DNA from: Clostridia bacterium
Lineage (GTDB): Bacteria; Bacillota; Clostridia; Oscillospirales; CAG-272
Assembly: GCA_017517745.1 (NCBI GenBank)
Contig: JAFWYJ010000003.1
Coordinates: 1 to 57,055, forward strand
Direction of reading: 5' to 3'
DNA: 57,055 bases
Both the position numbers and the translations under genes were made by a program. The notes under the pieces were generated by a model. That model did no database searches, was not told where the DNA came from, and saw only the letters and a list, made by a program, of their open reading frames with translations. Within the stretch, counting starts at the first letter, position 1. Each line of letters starts with the position of its first letter. Below are positions 16,344 to 25,525 of this stretch, one piece after another.

Positions 16344-18812
16344 ATGCAAGGAAATGTAAAAGAACGTGGAGAAGAAGTTCGCAATGAGGCGGTACGTGAC
16401 GACAGCGGAGGAATTTGGCGCGGGAGATTGCGGCGGATTTTTGGCGAGCTTGTATGGGTTGGCGGCGGATGGCTCTTTGGTGGTGCCGAGATGCTTTTCG
16501 GAACCCATCCGCTGGGTATCGCGTTGCTGTGCGCGTCGGGACGGCACACCCTGGCGATTCTGATTGGCTTGATCGCTTCGTCTTTGGCGTCAAGACTTGA
16601 GCCCGTCGTCTACATCAGCACCTACGTTGCTGCGGCATTGGTGCGCATCGTGTCGGGCATGATTTTCGAGAGTGCGGAGACGCGCGACGATCTTTCCGAA
16701 CGCTTGATCCGAAAAATGCAGGAGGCGGAGGAGATTTCCGATGGTAAAAAGTCCTCGCGTAAGCGTCGCAGTTCGAAAGCGAGGAAAGAGGAGGAAATCC
16801 GAAGATCTCCGTTCGGTGAGGCGCTTCACGGAATCTTCAGCGAAAGCGTCTGTCTGCGAATGGCGACAGCCGCGGTCTGCTCCTTCATCGTTGCCTTTTG
16901 GCGCATCGTGTCGGGGGGATTTCAATATTACGATTGGTTTGCCGCGATCTTTGTGGTTCTTGTCGCCCCCGTTGCCGTCTTGGTGTATTCGGTGAGTTTG
17001 GGAGACTCTGCTTCGCATGCCTTGCTTCACAATGTTTCCCGTGCCGCAATTTTGTTTTCACTGATCTGGTCGGCGGGGAACGTGACTGCCTTCGGCATCC
17101 CTTTGGCGGTTGTGCTGTCCCTCTTTTTCACGCTGATGCTGACCGAGCGTGAGGGCGGTGTGGCAGGCTCGGTGACGGCGATTTTGTGCGGTTTGGCTTA
17201 CGCGCCGCTGTATGCGCCGGGATATTTGCTGGCATCGCTTCTTTTTACGATTTCAAAGGGGGTGAGAAGGCAAGGGAGTGCGGTTCTGCTGGCGGTCGCG
17301 GCACAGCTTTCGTGGGCGGTCTACGTGGGCGGTGCATCGGTTCTGACGGCATATCTTCCCGCCGCTCTGATCGGCGGTGTTGCGACGACAATTGCTCTTC
17401 GTTTCCGTGAGGAGTCGGAGGAGAATCAGAGCGCGAAGGAGGAAACGGTGCATTGCCATGTGGAGGGAAGCCGCCGTCGGGATGCCAACGATCATCTGCG
17501 CGGTATTTCGGATGCCTTTTCGTCGCTTTCGGAGATTTTTTATAATCTGAGCGATCGATTCCGCCGTCCGGGAACGCTGGATCTGCGCCGTATTTGTGAT
17601 ATTTCCTTTGATGCCTTTTGCACCGACTGCCCGAACAAAACGGTTTGTTGGGGGCTGGAATATTCCAATACGCTGGAAACGGTCAGCCATCTGACCTCGG
17701 CGTTGCACACCAAGGGCAAGGTCACCAGAGAGCAGATCCCGTCCGCCCTTTCTCACCGATGTGAGTCGGTGGATGAAATTTTGGAGCGGATCAACCGCGA
17801 ATGTGCCAAACTGACGGGAGATCTTTTGCGCAACAACCGCACCGAGATCTTTGCCATGGATTATGAGGCGGCGGCGAAGATCATCAACGATGCGCTGGAG
17901 GACGAGGACGGAGAGTATCGCTTTGACGGGGAGGAAGAACAGAAAATTGCCGAATATCTCAAGGATGCGGGCGTGCGCGCGCAGGGTGTGACGGTTTACG
18001 GCAATCGCCGACGCCGTATTCTGGTACGGGGTGTGGACGTGGAGCATGCGACCGTTACGGTTGAGACGTTGCGCTCCGATCTTGCCGAGATGTGCGGGCT
18101 TGAACTCAGCCGTCCGATCTTTGAGGTGGAGGGGAATCTCAGCACCATGTCCTTGCAGGCGAAAAAGAAGATCCGCGTCACGGGAGCACAGAACAACGTT
18201 GCGGCGGACGGCGGGATCAGCGGCGACACGGTCAATCTCTTTTCCAATAAAAAAGATTATTTCTATGCGCTGATCAGTGACGGAATGGGAGCGGGGAAGG
18301 AGGCGGCGCTGACCTCCAGCATCTGTTCGGTCTTTCTTGAAAAAATGCTGCGCGCGGGCAATCGTGCGTCGACCTCTCTGCGCATGCTCAACAATATGAT
18401 CCGTTCGCGCGGCGCGGACAGCACGCGAGAATGCTCCTCGACTGTGGACTTGCTGGAATTGGATCTGATCACGGCGGACGCATCCTTTATGAAAAGCGGC
18501 GCCGCACCCAGCTTTGTGGTCAGAGGCAGAGTCGTACATCGCTTGCAGGCGGGGACGGCTCCGATCGGGATCATCTCCGCGTTGGACGTCCAGAGCGATC
18601 CGTTTCCCTTGAAGGCGGGAGACACCGTGGTGATGGTCAGTGACGGCATTTTGCAAAACGATGAGGATGCGCAATGGCTGACCTCCTATTTGACCGGGAT
18701 CGGAGGGCTTTCACCGGAAGAGATCGTTTACCACATTTGCGTTCATGCCTGCGAAAAAGAAAATCACGACGATTGTTCGGCGATCGCCCTGCGCATCGAG
18801 GCGGCGGAGTAA
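16344..18812 (+). CDS. spoIIE: Stage II sporulation protein E, membrane PP2C phosphatase
   Basis: Dephosphorylates the anti-anti-sigma factor SpoIIAA and so activates SigF in the forespore; it also acts at the polar septum. The 822 residues match the B. subtilis length (~827). The N-terminal region has about ten hydrophobic segments interrupted by a charged loop (~120-165), then a regulatory linker and a C-terminal PP2C-type domain (~605-822). Metal-binding motifs are ISDGMGAGKEA, VMVSDGIL and ENHDDCSAIAL. The ATG at 16344 follows AAGGAGAG; an earlier TTG at 16311 is not supported. It is monocistronic and ends before the two-hairpin module at 18830. This is good evidence of a true spore former. 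Confidence 0.95.
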   Translation: MQGNVKERGEEVRNEAVRDDSGGIWRGRLRRIFGELVWVGGGWLFGGAEMLFGTHPLGIALLCASGRHTLAILIGLIASSLASRLEPVVYISTYVAAALVRIVSGMIFESAETRDDLSERLIRKMQEAEEISDGKKSSRKRRSSKARKEEEIRRSPFGEALHGIFSESVCLRMATAAVCSFIVAFWRIVSGGFQYYDWFAAIFVVLVAPVAVLVYSVSLGDSASHALLHNVSRAAILFSLIWSAGNVTAFGIPLAVVLSLFFTLMLTEREGGVAGSVTAILCGLAYAPLYAPGYLLASLLFTISKGVRRQGSAVLLAVAAQLSWAVYVGGASVLTAYLPAALIGGVATTIALRFREESEENQSAKEETVHCHVEGSRRRDANDHLRGISDAFSSLSEIFYNLSDRFRRPGTLDLRRICDISFDAFCTDCPNKTVCWGLEYSNTLETVSHLTSALHTKGKVTREQIPSALSHRCESVDEILERINRECAKLTGDLLRNNRTEIFAMDYEAAAKIINDALEDEDGEYRFDGEEEQKIAEYLKDAGVRAQGVTVYGNRRRRILVRGVDVEHATVTVETLRSDLAEMCGLELSRPIFEVEGNLSTMSLQAKKKIRVTGAQNNVAADGGISGDTVNLFSNKKDYFYALISDGMGAGKEAALTSSICSVFLEKMLRAGNRASTSLRMLNNMIRSRGADSTRECSSTVDLLELDLITADASFMKSGAAPSFVVRGRVVHRLQAGTAPIGIISALDVQSDPFPLKAGDTVVMVSDGILQNDEDAQWLTSYLTGIGGLSPEEIVYHICVHACEKENHDDCSAIALRIEAAE

Positions 18813-18829
18813 CGGTTCGTGTGGGTTTC

Positions 18830-18870
18830 GGGGGAAGGAGAACTTCTTTGCAAGAAGCTTTTCTTCCCCC
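18830..18870. repeat. Purine-rich long hairpin, copy 2 of a two-hairpin 3' module
   Basis: GGGGGAAGGAGA pairs with TTTTCTTCCCCC (two G-U pairs), and an inner CTTCTT/AAGAAG stem closes on a three-base loop. It sits 17 bases after the spoIIE stop. GGAGAACTTCTTT is shared with the minus-strand reading of copy 1 at 11275-11319. Confidence 0.7.
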
Positions 18871-18908
18871 TCCGTTCCGGCATCTATTGTGGAAAAGAGA
18901 AAGAGAGA

Positions 18909-18945
18909 AAGCATTCTTCGGTGGAAAACCGCGGAATGCTTTTTG
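18909..18945 (+). terminator. Terminator of spoIIE, second hairpin of the module
   Basis: AAAGCATTC pairs with GAATGCTTT, with an inner CGGT/ACCG stem, followed by TTTTT. It lies about 100 bases after spoIIE. Confidence 0.82.
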
Positions 18946-19002
18946 CGATTCTCGGCAAAGAATATGAAAAAGAGCTTCCTGATCTGTTTTTCAGCTCAAA
19001 AA

Positions 19003-19011
19003 TTAGCACTC
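19003..19011 (+). promoter_or_regulatory. Isolated left half of a CIRCE element
   Basis: TTAGCACTC is exactly the left CIRCE arm, but nine bases later the sequence is GTTTACAAA rather than GAGTGCTAA. It lies 95 bases upstream of the complete CIRCE and upstream of the -35 box. It may be a vestigial or auxiliary HrcA site. Confidence 0.4.
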
Positions 19012-19057
19012 TTGCATTTCGTTTACAAAAAATTCACGAAAAAATAGAGAAAAAGAC

Positions 19058-19086
19058 TTGACTAAATCCGTGAAACATGGTAAACT
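19058..19086 (+). promoter_or_regulatory. SigA-type promoter of the hrcA-dnaK operon
   Basis: TTGACT (19058-19063), 17-base spacer, TAAACT (19081-19086), immediately followed by the CIRCE operator. Confidence 0.88.
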
Positions 19087-19097
19087 TTAGGTACGAT

Positions 19098-19124
19098 TTA
19101 GCACTCTTCTTTTGCGAGTGCTAA
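19098..19124. promoter_or_regulatory. CIRCE operator (HrcA binding site)
   Basis: A perfect inverted repeat TTAGCACTC-N9-GAGTGCTAA, identical to the consensus CIRCE. It spans the expected transcription start, so HrcA binding would block initiation. This gives autoregulated heat-shock control of the five-gene operon. Confidence 0.98.
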
Positions 19125-19162
19125 ATTGGACGTAAAAAAAGACAGAGAGGGGAATGCATGGG

Positions 19163-20257
19163 ATGAGTTTTCCGGATCGTGGATTAAGCGAACGAAAAAA
19201 GCAGATATTAAAAGCGATCGTCGATGCGCACATTGAGGGCGGCGGACCGGTCGGTTCCAAATACATTCTCCAAAATCAGCACCTGACCTGCTCGTCTGCT
19301 ACCATTCGGAACGAAATGGCAGAATTGGAGGAGATGGGGTATCTGGAGCAGCCGCACGCGTCCGCAGGACGGGTTCCGAGCGAGCTGGGATATCGGTTTT
19401 ACGTCGACTCACTGCTCGAGCACTACGCCATGACTACTGCCGAGATCGCGCAGATCAACAATCTGCTCAAGGCAAAGATGGGCGAGTTGGATCAGATCCT
19501 GCTCGCGGCGTCGAATCTGGCATCGAGTCTGACAAACTATACCGGCATCGCCATCAAGCCGCGCTTCCGAAGCGTCAGCATCAGCAAATTTGAATTGATC
19601 TTTCTCTCGGCAGACCATTACATTTTGGTGGCGGTCACCTCAACCGGAGCGGTCAAAAGCAAGCATTTGCGCGGCAAAACAGACGTAACGCCGACGGCAC
19701 TCTCCAAGCTTGCCGCATCCTTCAACCGCCATCTTGTCGGACTTTCCGCCGACCGGATCACACTTCCGATCATCATGCGGATCGAGGAAGAGATGGGCGA
19801 GGACGCCGGCATCGTCGGCTCTGCGATCAAGACGGTCTACGGACTGCTCAGCGAGATGGATGAGGGCGAGATGCGCGTCAGCGGCATCGACCGCCTCTTG
19901 CAATATCCCGAGTGCAGCGACGTAGGACAGTTGCAGGAGCTTTTGGGAACGCTGGAAAAGAAAGAGGACATTCTGGATCTCGTTTCGAGGACCGAGAGCA
20001 ACGGCATCAACGTCGTGATCGGCTCGGAGAGCGAGGTCAAGGTCATGAACAATTCCGCGCTGGTCTTCAAGCCGATTCTTCAGGACGGCAAGACCGTGGG
20101 CGCGATCGGAATTATCGGACCGCGGCGAATGGATTATGCAAAGGTGCTTGCCACTCTGGAGGGATTGAGCGGAAACATTGCCAATCTCATGCAAGCAAAC
20201 AATCAGTTGAACGGAGGTTTTTCCGATGGAGGAAACGAAAAAGACGGCAACGCCTGA
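19163..20257 (+). CDS. hrcA: Heat-inducible transcription repressor HrcA
   Basis: Represses the class I heat-shock genes by binding CIRCE; its activity depends on GroEL. About 364 residues. The N-terminal winged helix shows LSERKKQILKAIVDAHIEGG, then GSKYIL, SSATIRNEMAELEEMGYLEQ and the family mark PHASAGRVPSELGYRFYVD. The C-terminal half has the GAF-like dimerisation region, ending IIGPRRMDYAKVLATLEGL. The ATG at 19163 is preferred over 19154 because AGAGGGG is then 10 bases upstream; the choice is not certain. Its 3' end overlaps grpE by 32 bases. It is first in hrcA-grpE-dnaK-dnaJ-prmA. Confidence 0.96.
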   Translation: MSFPDRGLSERKKQILKAIVDAHIEGGGPVGSKYILQNQHLTCSSATIRNEMAELEEMGYLEQPHASAGRVPSELGYRFYVDSLLEHYAMTTAEIAQINNLLKAKMGELDQILLAASNLASSLTNYTGIAIKPRFRSVSISKFELIFLSADHYILVAVTSTGAVKSKHLRGKTDVTPTALSKLAASFNRHLVGLSADRITLPIIMRIEEEMGEDAGIVGSAIKTVYGLLSEMDEGEMRVSGIDRLLQYPECSDVGQLQELLGTLEKKEDILDLVSRTESNGINVVIGSESEVKVMNNSALVFKPILQDGKTVGAIGIIGPRRMDYAKVLATLEGLSGNIANLMQANNQLNGGFSDGGNEKDGNA

Positions 20258-20783
20258 AACCGAAGAAGTGCGCAACACAGCGGCAGAGGCAAAGACCGAA
20301 AAGGCAGACAAAAAGAAAATGAAGAAGCTTGAGGCGGAGATCGCCGAGCTGAAAAAACAATTGGATGCCAAGGATGAGGCGTATCGTGCCGAGGAGGACA
20401 AATATCTTCGCATGATGGCGGAGTACGACAACTTCCGCAAGCGCAGCGCGAAGGAAAAGGAGGGTGTGTACGCCGACGCATACAGCGATTGTATCGCAAA
20501 CATGCTTCCGATCCTTGACAATCTCGAACGCGCGAGCAAGTCCGACAACCTCGAGGGAGTGAAAAAGGGTCTGGAGTTGACGGCGAAGGCGTTTGACGAC
20601 GCGCTCTCCAAAATGGGCGTGACAGAGATCGAAACCAAGACTTTCGATCCGAATTTTCACAACGCGGTCATGCACGTGGAGGACGAGAGTTTGGGCGAGT
20701 CCGAGATCGTCGAGGTGTTCCAAAAGGGATACGTCAAGGGTGACAAGGTCATCCGCTATGCAATGGTAAAGGTTGCAAACTAA
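20226..20783 (+). CDS. grpE: Nucleotide exchange factor GrpE
   Basis: Promotes ADP release from DnaK. 185 residues: a charged disordered N terminus, a long coiled coil (~30-85, KKLEAEIAELKKQLDAKDEA) and the C-terminal beta-domain with FDPNFHNAVMHVED and VFQKGYVKGDKVIRYAMVKV. The start lies inside the end of hrcA, with GGAGG 8 bases upstream, so translation is probably coupled. dnaK follows after 45 bases. Confidence 0.97.
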   Translation: MEETKKTATPETEEVRNTAAEAKTEKADKKKMKKLEAEIAELKKQLDAKDEAYRAEEDKYLRMMAEYDNFRKRSAKEKEGVYADAYSDCIANMLPILDNLERASKSDNLEGVKKGLELTAKAFDDALSKMGVTEIETKTFDPNFHNAVMHVEDESLGESEIVEVFQKGYVKGDKVIRYAMVKVAN

Positions 20784-20828
20784 AATCGAAAAACAATATC
20801 TTATTTATATTTTTGGAGGATTATGATT

Positions 20829-22664
20829 ATGGGAAAAATCATTGGTATTGACTTGGGCACCACCAACTCGTGTGTTGCCGTTTACGAGGGCGCTGAGCCG
20901 ATCGTCATTCCGAACCCCGAGGGAGCGAGAACCACTCCTTCCGTCGTCGCGTTTTCCAAGACCGGCGAGAGAATGATCGGACAGGTGGCGAAGAGACAGT
21001 CGATCACCAACCCCGATCGCACCATCATGTCGATCAAGAGAGAGATGGGAAGCGGCTACAAGAAGACGATCGACGGCAAGGCATACACGCCGCAGGAGAT
21101 CTCGGCAATGGTGCTGCAGAAGCTGAAGGCAGACGCGGAGAGCTATCTCGGCACGTCGGTCACGCAGGCTGTCATCACTGTTCCCGCATATTTCTCTGAC
21201 GCACAGCGTCAGGCAACCAAGGATGCCGGCAAGATTGCGGGCCTTGAGGTGCTTCGTATCATCAACGAGCCCACCGCGGCAGCACTTGCTTACGGCATGG
21301 ATAAGGAAGCAAACCAGAAGATCATGGTGTTCGACCTCGGCGGCGGTACGTTTGACGTATCGATTCTCGAGATCTCGGACGGTGTCTTCGAGGTTCTCGC
21401 AACCAACGGTGATACCCGCCTCGGCGGTGACGACTTCGACCAGCGCGTCATCGATTGGATGGCAGATCAGTTCCAGAGAGAGCACGGCGTGGATCTGCGC
21501 AAGGACAAGATGGTTCTGCAGAGACTCCGCGACGCCGCAGAGAAGGCAAAGATCGAGCTTTCCGGCATGGCAAGCACCTCGATCAATCTGCCCTTTATTA
21601 CTGCAACCGCAGAGGGACCGCTTCACTTTGAGGCAACGCTGACCCGCGCGGAGTTTGACAAGATCACCGCCGACCTCGTGGAAAGAAGCATGAGCCCCAC
21701 GAAGAAGGCACTGGCTGACGCGGGACTGAGCGTCGGACAGATCGACAAGGTTCTGCTCGTGGGCGGTTCCACCCGTATTCCCGCGGTGCAGGAAGCAGTG
21801 AAGAAGTTCATCGGCAAGGATCCCTTCAAGGGCATCAACCCCGACGAGTGCGTTGCCATCGGTGCCGCCATTCAGGGCGGTGTGCTTGGCGGCGAGGTCA
21901 AGGATCTGCTGCTGCTTGACGTCACGCCTCTGTCGCTCGGCATCGAGACGCTCGGTGGTGTCTTCAACCGCATCATCGACCGCAACACCACCATTCCCGT
22001 CAAGAAGAGCCAGGTATATTCCACCGCGGCAGACGGTCAGACCTCGGTTGAGATCCACGTTCTGCAGGGTGAGCGCGAGATGGCTGCCAACAACACCACG
22101 CTCGGCCGCTTCATTCTCGACGGCATCACGCCCGCTCCTCGCGGAGTACCGCAGATCGAGGTTACCTTTGACATCGACGCCAACGGCATCGTAAACGTCA
22201 CCGCAAAGGACAAGGGAACCGGCAAGGAACAGCACATCACCATCACCTCCTCGACCAACATGAGCCAGGAGGACATTGACCGCGCCGTGAAGGATGCGGA
22301 GAAGTATGCCGAGGAGGACAAGAAGGCGAAGGAGGCGGTTGACGTCAGAAACCGCGCCGAGTCGATGATCTTCCAGAGCGAAAAGACGCTGACCGAGCTT
22401 GGTGACAAGGTTGACGCCACAGACGCCGACGAGGTCAAAAACGCCATCGAAAAGCTGAAGGAGACCCTCAAGGGCGGCGACGTCGAGGCAATCAAGGCAG
22501 ACACCGAGGCGGTCGAGAAGGCATTCTACAAGATCTCCGAGAAGCTCTACGCACAGCAGGCGCAGGCAGGCGGAGACGCCGGCTTTGATCAGGGTGCCGC
22601 AGGCAATGACGGTCAGGACGGAACCTATTATAATGCAAATTTTGAGGATCATTCCAACAACTGA
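20829..22664 (+). CDS. dnaK: Molecular chaperone DnaK (Hsp70)
   Basis: ATP-driven chaperone of 611 residues, the normal Bacillota length. The ATPase domain has [14 protein letters not shown], the [14 protein letters not shown] phosphate-2 motif and [13 protein letters not shown]. The substrate domain has [17 protein letters not shown] and the alpha lid, ending in a Gly/Ala/Asp-rich tail. The ATG at 20829 is chosen because GGAGG is nine bases upstream; ATG at 20823 is too close. Strong codon bias fits high expression. A GC-rich hairpin follows before dnaJ. Confidence 0.98.
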   Translation: MGKIIGIDLGTTNSCVAVYEGAEPIVIPNPEGARTTPSVVAFSKTGERMIGQVAKRQSITNPDRTIMSIKREMGSGYKKTIDGKAYTPQEISAMVLQKLKADAESYLGTSVTQAVITVPAYFSDAQRQATKDAGKIAGLEVLRIINEPTAAALAYGMDKEANQKIMVFDLGGGTFDVSILEISDGVFEVLATNGDTRLGGDDFDQRVIDWMADQFQREHGVDLRKDKMVLQRLRDAAEKAKIELSGMASTSINLPFITATAEGPLHFEATLTRAEFDKITADLVERSMSPTKKALADAGLSVGQIDKVLLVGGSTRIPAVQEAVKKFIGKDPFKGINPDECVAIGAAIQGGVLGGEVKDLLLLDVTPLSLGIETLGGVFNRIIDRNTTIPVKKSQVYSTAADGQTSVEIHVLQGEREMAANNTTLGRFILDGITPAPRGVPQIEVTFDIDANGIVNVTAKDKGTGKEQHITITSSTNMSQEDIDRAVKDAEKYAEEDKKAKEAVDVRNRAESMIFQSEKTLTELGDKVDATDADEVKNAIEKLKETLKGGDVEAIKADTEAVEKAFYKISEKLYAQQAQAGGDAGFDQGAAGNDGQDGTYYNANFEDHSNN

Positions 22665-22679
22665 TCCCATATAGCCAAC

Positions 22680-22713
22680 GCCGTCCCCGCGAAGGATACT
22701 CGTCGGGGGCGGC
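22680..22713 (+). other. GC-rich hairpin in the dnaK-dnaJ gap
   Basis: GCCGTCCCCG pairs with CGGGGGCGGC (one G-U pair) around a 14-base loop, in the unusually long 153-base gap between dnaK and dnaJ. A short T-run (GTTTTATA) follows 11 bases later. It may partly terminate, or protect, the upstream message so that dnaK exceeds dnaJ. Confidence 0.5.
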
Positions 22714-22817
22714 GCGAGCCCGTTTTATAATCACCGCGCAAAATCGTTGCGCTTTTCGAAAAAATCGGAGTCGGGAGGCGGTTTCCTTTCCCGTCATCCC
22801 TTCAAATGAGGAAAATC

Positions 22818-23951
22818 ATGGCAGAAAAAAGAGACTATTACGAGGTGTTGGGCGTTGACAAAAGCGCCGACGCATCGACCATCAAAAAGGCATATTACAA
22901 GTTGGCAAAGCAGTACCATCCCGACGCCAATCCTGGAGACGCGGCGGCAGAGGAGAAGTTCAAGGAAGCAAACGAGGCATACGAGGTGCTGTCGGATTCC
23001 GACAAAAGAGCAAAGTATGACCAATTCGGTCACGCCGCGTTCGATCCCTCCATGGGAGGCGGCGACGGCGGGTTCGGAGGCTTTGGAGGCTTCGGAGACT
23101 TCGGCGATCTCGGAGATATTCTGGGCGGTATGTTCGGCGGCGCGTTTGGCGGCGGACGCCAGAGACGCAACGGACCGATCCCGGGAGACGACATCGGTGC
23201 CAACGTCACCATCACCTTTGAGGAAGCGGCGTTCGGTGTCAAGAAGGATATTTCCTACAACCGCATTTGCCGTTGCCCCGATTGCAAGGGCTCGGGCGGC
23301 GAGAACGTGGAGACCTGTACGGTCTGCCGCGGCACCGGACAGGTGCGCCGCGTGCAGCGCATGGGAGGCATGTCCTTCCAATCGACGGCGCAGTGCGATG
23401 CCTGCCGCGGAACCGGAAAAATCATCAAGAATCCTTGTAACAAGTGCCGCGGAACCGGACAGACACGCGAAAGCAAGCGCTTGACGGTGTCGATTCCCGC
23501 CGGCATCGATCACGGCGAGAGAATCGCATTGCGCGGGCAGGGCAACGACGGCAGAAACGGCGGTCCTGCGGGAGACCTGATCATCGTCGTGTCGGTGCGT
23601 AGCCACAGCATTTTTGAGCGTGAGGACTACAATATTTACTGTGAAGTTCCCCTGACGGTTGCCGAGGCGACGTTGGGAGCCGAGATCGACGTACCTACCT
23701 TGGAAGGCAACGTCAAATACACCATTCCCGAGGGTACGCAGGCGGGGACAACCTTCACCCTGCGCGGCAAGGGAATCCCTTACGTCAACGGCAACGGCAA
23801 GCGCGGCGATCTGATTTTCCGCACCACGGTCGAGATTCCAAAGGGACTCAGCGAGAAGCAGAAGGAAGCGATGAGAGCCTTTGCCGAGAGCTGCGGGGAA
23901 GGGAATTACACCAAGCACAAGCAGTTCTTCAAAAAGATCTTCGGGAAATAA
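22818..23951 (+). CDS. dnaJ: Chaperone DnaJ (Hsp40, type I)
   Basis: Co-chaperone that stimulates DnaK ATPase activity and delivers substrates. 377 residues. The J domain (~3-70) has the HPD motif in [12 protein letters not shown] Gly/Phe-rich linker follows (~75-120). Four CxxCxGxG zinc repeats follow: [32 protein letters not shown]. The C-terminal substrate-binding beta-domains complete it. The ATG at 22818 is chosen because GAGG is at proper spacing; ATG at 22806 overlaps that site. It is ten bases ahead of prmA. Confidence 0.97.
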   Translation: MAEKRDYYEVLGVDKSADASTIKKAYYKLAKQYHPDANPGDAAAEEKFKEANEAYEVLSDSDKRAKYDQFGHAAFDPSMGGGDGGFGGFGGFGDFGDLGDILGGMFGGAFGGGRQRRNGPIPGDDIGANVTITFEEAAFGVKKDISYNRICRCPDCKGSGGENVETCTVCRGTGQVRRVQRMGGMSFQSTAQCDACRGTGKIIKNPCNKCRGTGQTRESKRLTVSIPAGIDHGERIALRGQGNDGRNGGPAGDLIIVVSVRSHSIFEREDYNIYCEVPLTVAEATLGAEIDVPTLEGNVKYTIPEGTQAGTTFTLRGKGIPYVNGNGKRGDLIFRTTVEIPKGLSEKQKEAMRAFAESCGEGNYTKHKQFFKKIFGK

Positions 23952-23960
23952 GGAGGACGT

Positions 23961-24917
23961 ATGGTAGATCAAGACTACGTATGCGGTGATTACGGAACCG
24001 AAACACAGTGGACGCAGATCCGTGTCACGGTTGCCCTGCCGCAATTGGACGAGCTGACCGCGATCATGAGCATGGTTTCCAACAATCTGCAGATCGAGGA
24101 TTACAGCGACATCGATCTGAAGACCTGTTACGGAGATCTGATCGACGAAAGCATTCTCAACGCCGACAAGACGATCGCGTCGGTGTCGGTCTATCTGCCC
24201 GCCGAGCGAAGCGTGCCCGAGTGCCTCGCATTTTTGCGCGAGAGATTCGCGACCACGGGGCTGCATGATGCCAAGATCGAAACGGTCGGCGTCAACGAGG
24301 AAGATTGGGCAAACTCGTGGAAGGCGTATTACAAGCCGATCAAGATCGGAGAACGTCTGGTCATCGTTCCCGCATGGGAGAAATACGATGCCAAGGAAGG
24401 CGAGCTGGTCGTCCGCATGGATCCCGGCATGGCGTTCGGTACGGGTACGCACGAGACCACCAGACTCGTGATCCGTATGCTTGAAAAATACACAGCACCC
24501 GGTTGCCGCATGCTTGACGTTGGCACGGGAAGCGGTATCCTTGCCATTTGCGCTTCGCGCCTCGGTGCCGCCGAGTGCCGCGCCTACGACATCGATCCGA
24601 TGGCGGTGCGCGTGGCAAACGAGAACATCAAGGACAGCGGACTTTCGAACATCACCTGCGAGGTCTCCGACCTTTTGCGTCAGGCGGATCGCTCGCGTCC
24701 CTACGATCTCATCTGCGCCAACATCGTGGCGGACATCATCATTCGCATGACCCCCGACGTCGCACCTTTTATGCATGAAAACACCGTGCTTTTGGCATCG
24801 GGCATCATCTCGGAGCGTGCCGAGGACGTGGTGTCCTGCTTTGAAGCCAACGGATATCGCATCGTCGAGCGCCTTGAGGACAACGGTTGGTGCGGTCTTG
24901 CGGTCATGAAACGGTAA
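23961..24917 (+). CDS. prmA: Ribosomal protein L11 methyltransferase
   Basis: SAM-dependent methyltransferase of L11. 318 residues: an N-terminal recognition domain (~1-110), then a class I methyltransferase domain with PGMAFGTGTHETT, motif I LDVGTGSGILAI, the acidic end of motif II in YDIDPMAV, and the motif IV-like ICANIVADII. The last is the family equivalent of NPPY with Asn. It is the last gene of the dnaK operon, ten bases after dnaJ, an arrangement common in Bacillota. GGAGG precedes ATG. Confidence 0.95.
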   Translation: MVDQDYVCGDYGTETQWTQIRVTVALPQLDELTAIMSMVSNNLQIEDYSDIDLKTCYGDLIDESILNADKTIASVSVYLPAERSVPECLAFLRERFATTGLHDAKIETVGVNEEDWANSWKAYYKPIKIGERLVIVPAWEKYDAKEGELVVRMDPGMAFGTGTHETTRLVIRMLEKYTAPGCRMLDVGTGSGILAICASRLGAAECRAYDIDPMAVRVANENIKDSGLSNITCEVSDLLRQADRSRPYDLICANIVADIIIRMTPDVAPFMHENTVLLASGIISERAEDVVSCFEANGYRIVERLEDNGWCGLAVMKR

Positions 24918-24932
24918 ATCAGGAAAAGAACA

Positions 24933-24970
24933 GCGGAGAAGTCTTGAAGCAGACCTCTCCGCGTTTTTTT
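24933..24970 (+). terminator. Terminator of the dnaK operon
   Basis: GCGGAGA-A-GTCT pairs with AGAC-C-TCTCCGC (one mismatch) around loop TGAAGC, followed by seven Ts. The Ts overlap the stop codon of the convergent minus-strand gene. Confidence 0.9.
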
Positions 24971-25502
24971 ATTCATCCGCCGCATCCGAGAAGAGCAGAT
25001 TGTACTGATCCGCGATCTCATTCCAGGTCAAAAGTCCCACGTTGCCGTCTTCTGGGAGTGAATTGAGACGTTGAAAGCTTTTCACGGCAGCCTGCGTTTG
25101 CTCGTCGTAGACCCCCGTTGCGATCACGTCCGAGAGCGCGGCGTAGCTGTGATGAAGCTCGCGCAGCATATACTGCAGAGCCGAGACGACGAAGCCGACA
25201 CTGCCGAGCGTCAGGACGTAGCCTTGCGGATCGGGCGGAAAGACCACGATCTGCCGCGGAGGGGAGTTGGATGCCAGCGAAGCGCGGTAATCGGCGTAGA
25301 GCCGTTCCCATGTGTCCAGATCGGCACGCCCGGTCACGGGAATCCCGCGCGAGCGTTGGAATTCTCGGAGCGCGTCGGTGGTTTGACTTTCAAAAATGCC
25401 GTCCACGGGCGGCGCGGGAATGTTTGTTTCACTGTAGGAAAGTTGTCGCAGATATTGTTGCAGATTGCGGATGGCGGGCGCTTTGTTCGGTTGCTCGTTC
25501 AT
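24969..25502 (-). CDS. Peptidoglycan-binding repeat protein
   Basis: A 177-residue protein made of two peptidoglycan-binding (PG_binding_1-like) repeats: ~8-68 (AIRNLQQYLRQLS, GIFESQTTDALREFQRSRG) and ~95-168 (YVLTLGSVGFVVSALQYML, GVYDEQTQAAVKSFQ). No signal peptide and no catalytic domain are visible. AGGAGG lies nine bases before ATG. It is third in a minus-strand operon, 23 bases behind a larger protein with the same repeats. The context points to spore cortex or coat assembly in the mother cell (inference), where lack of a signal peptide would be natural. Confidence 0.8.
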   Translation of the reverse strand: MNEQPNKAPAIRNLQQYLRQLSYSETNIPAPPVDGIFESQTTDALREFQRSRGIPVTGRADLDTWERLYADYRASLASNSPPRQIVVFPPDPQGYVLTLGSVGFVVSALQYMLRELHHSYAALSDVIATGVYDEQTQAAVKSFQRLNSLPEDGNVGLLTWNEIADQYNLLFSDAADE

Positions 25503-25525
25503 CTTGGAGTCCTCCTTTTGTGAGC

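Noticed and set aside
20805-22670. Long open frame antisense to dnaK (about 620 codons)
   Set aside because: It mirrors the codon periodicity of DnaK, has no ribosome site or family motif and spans exactly the dnaK gene.
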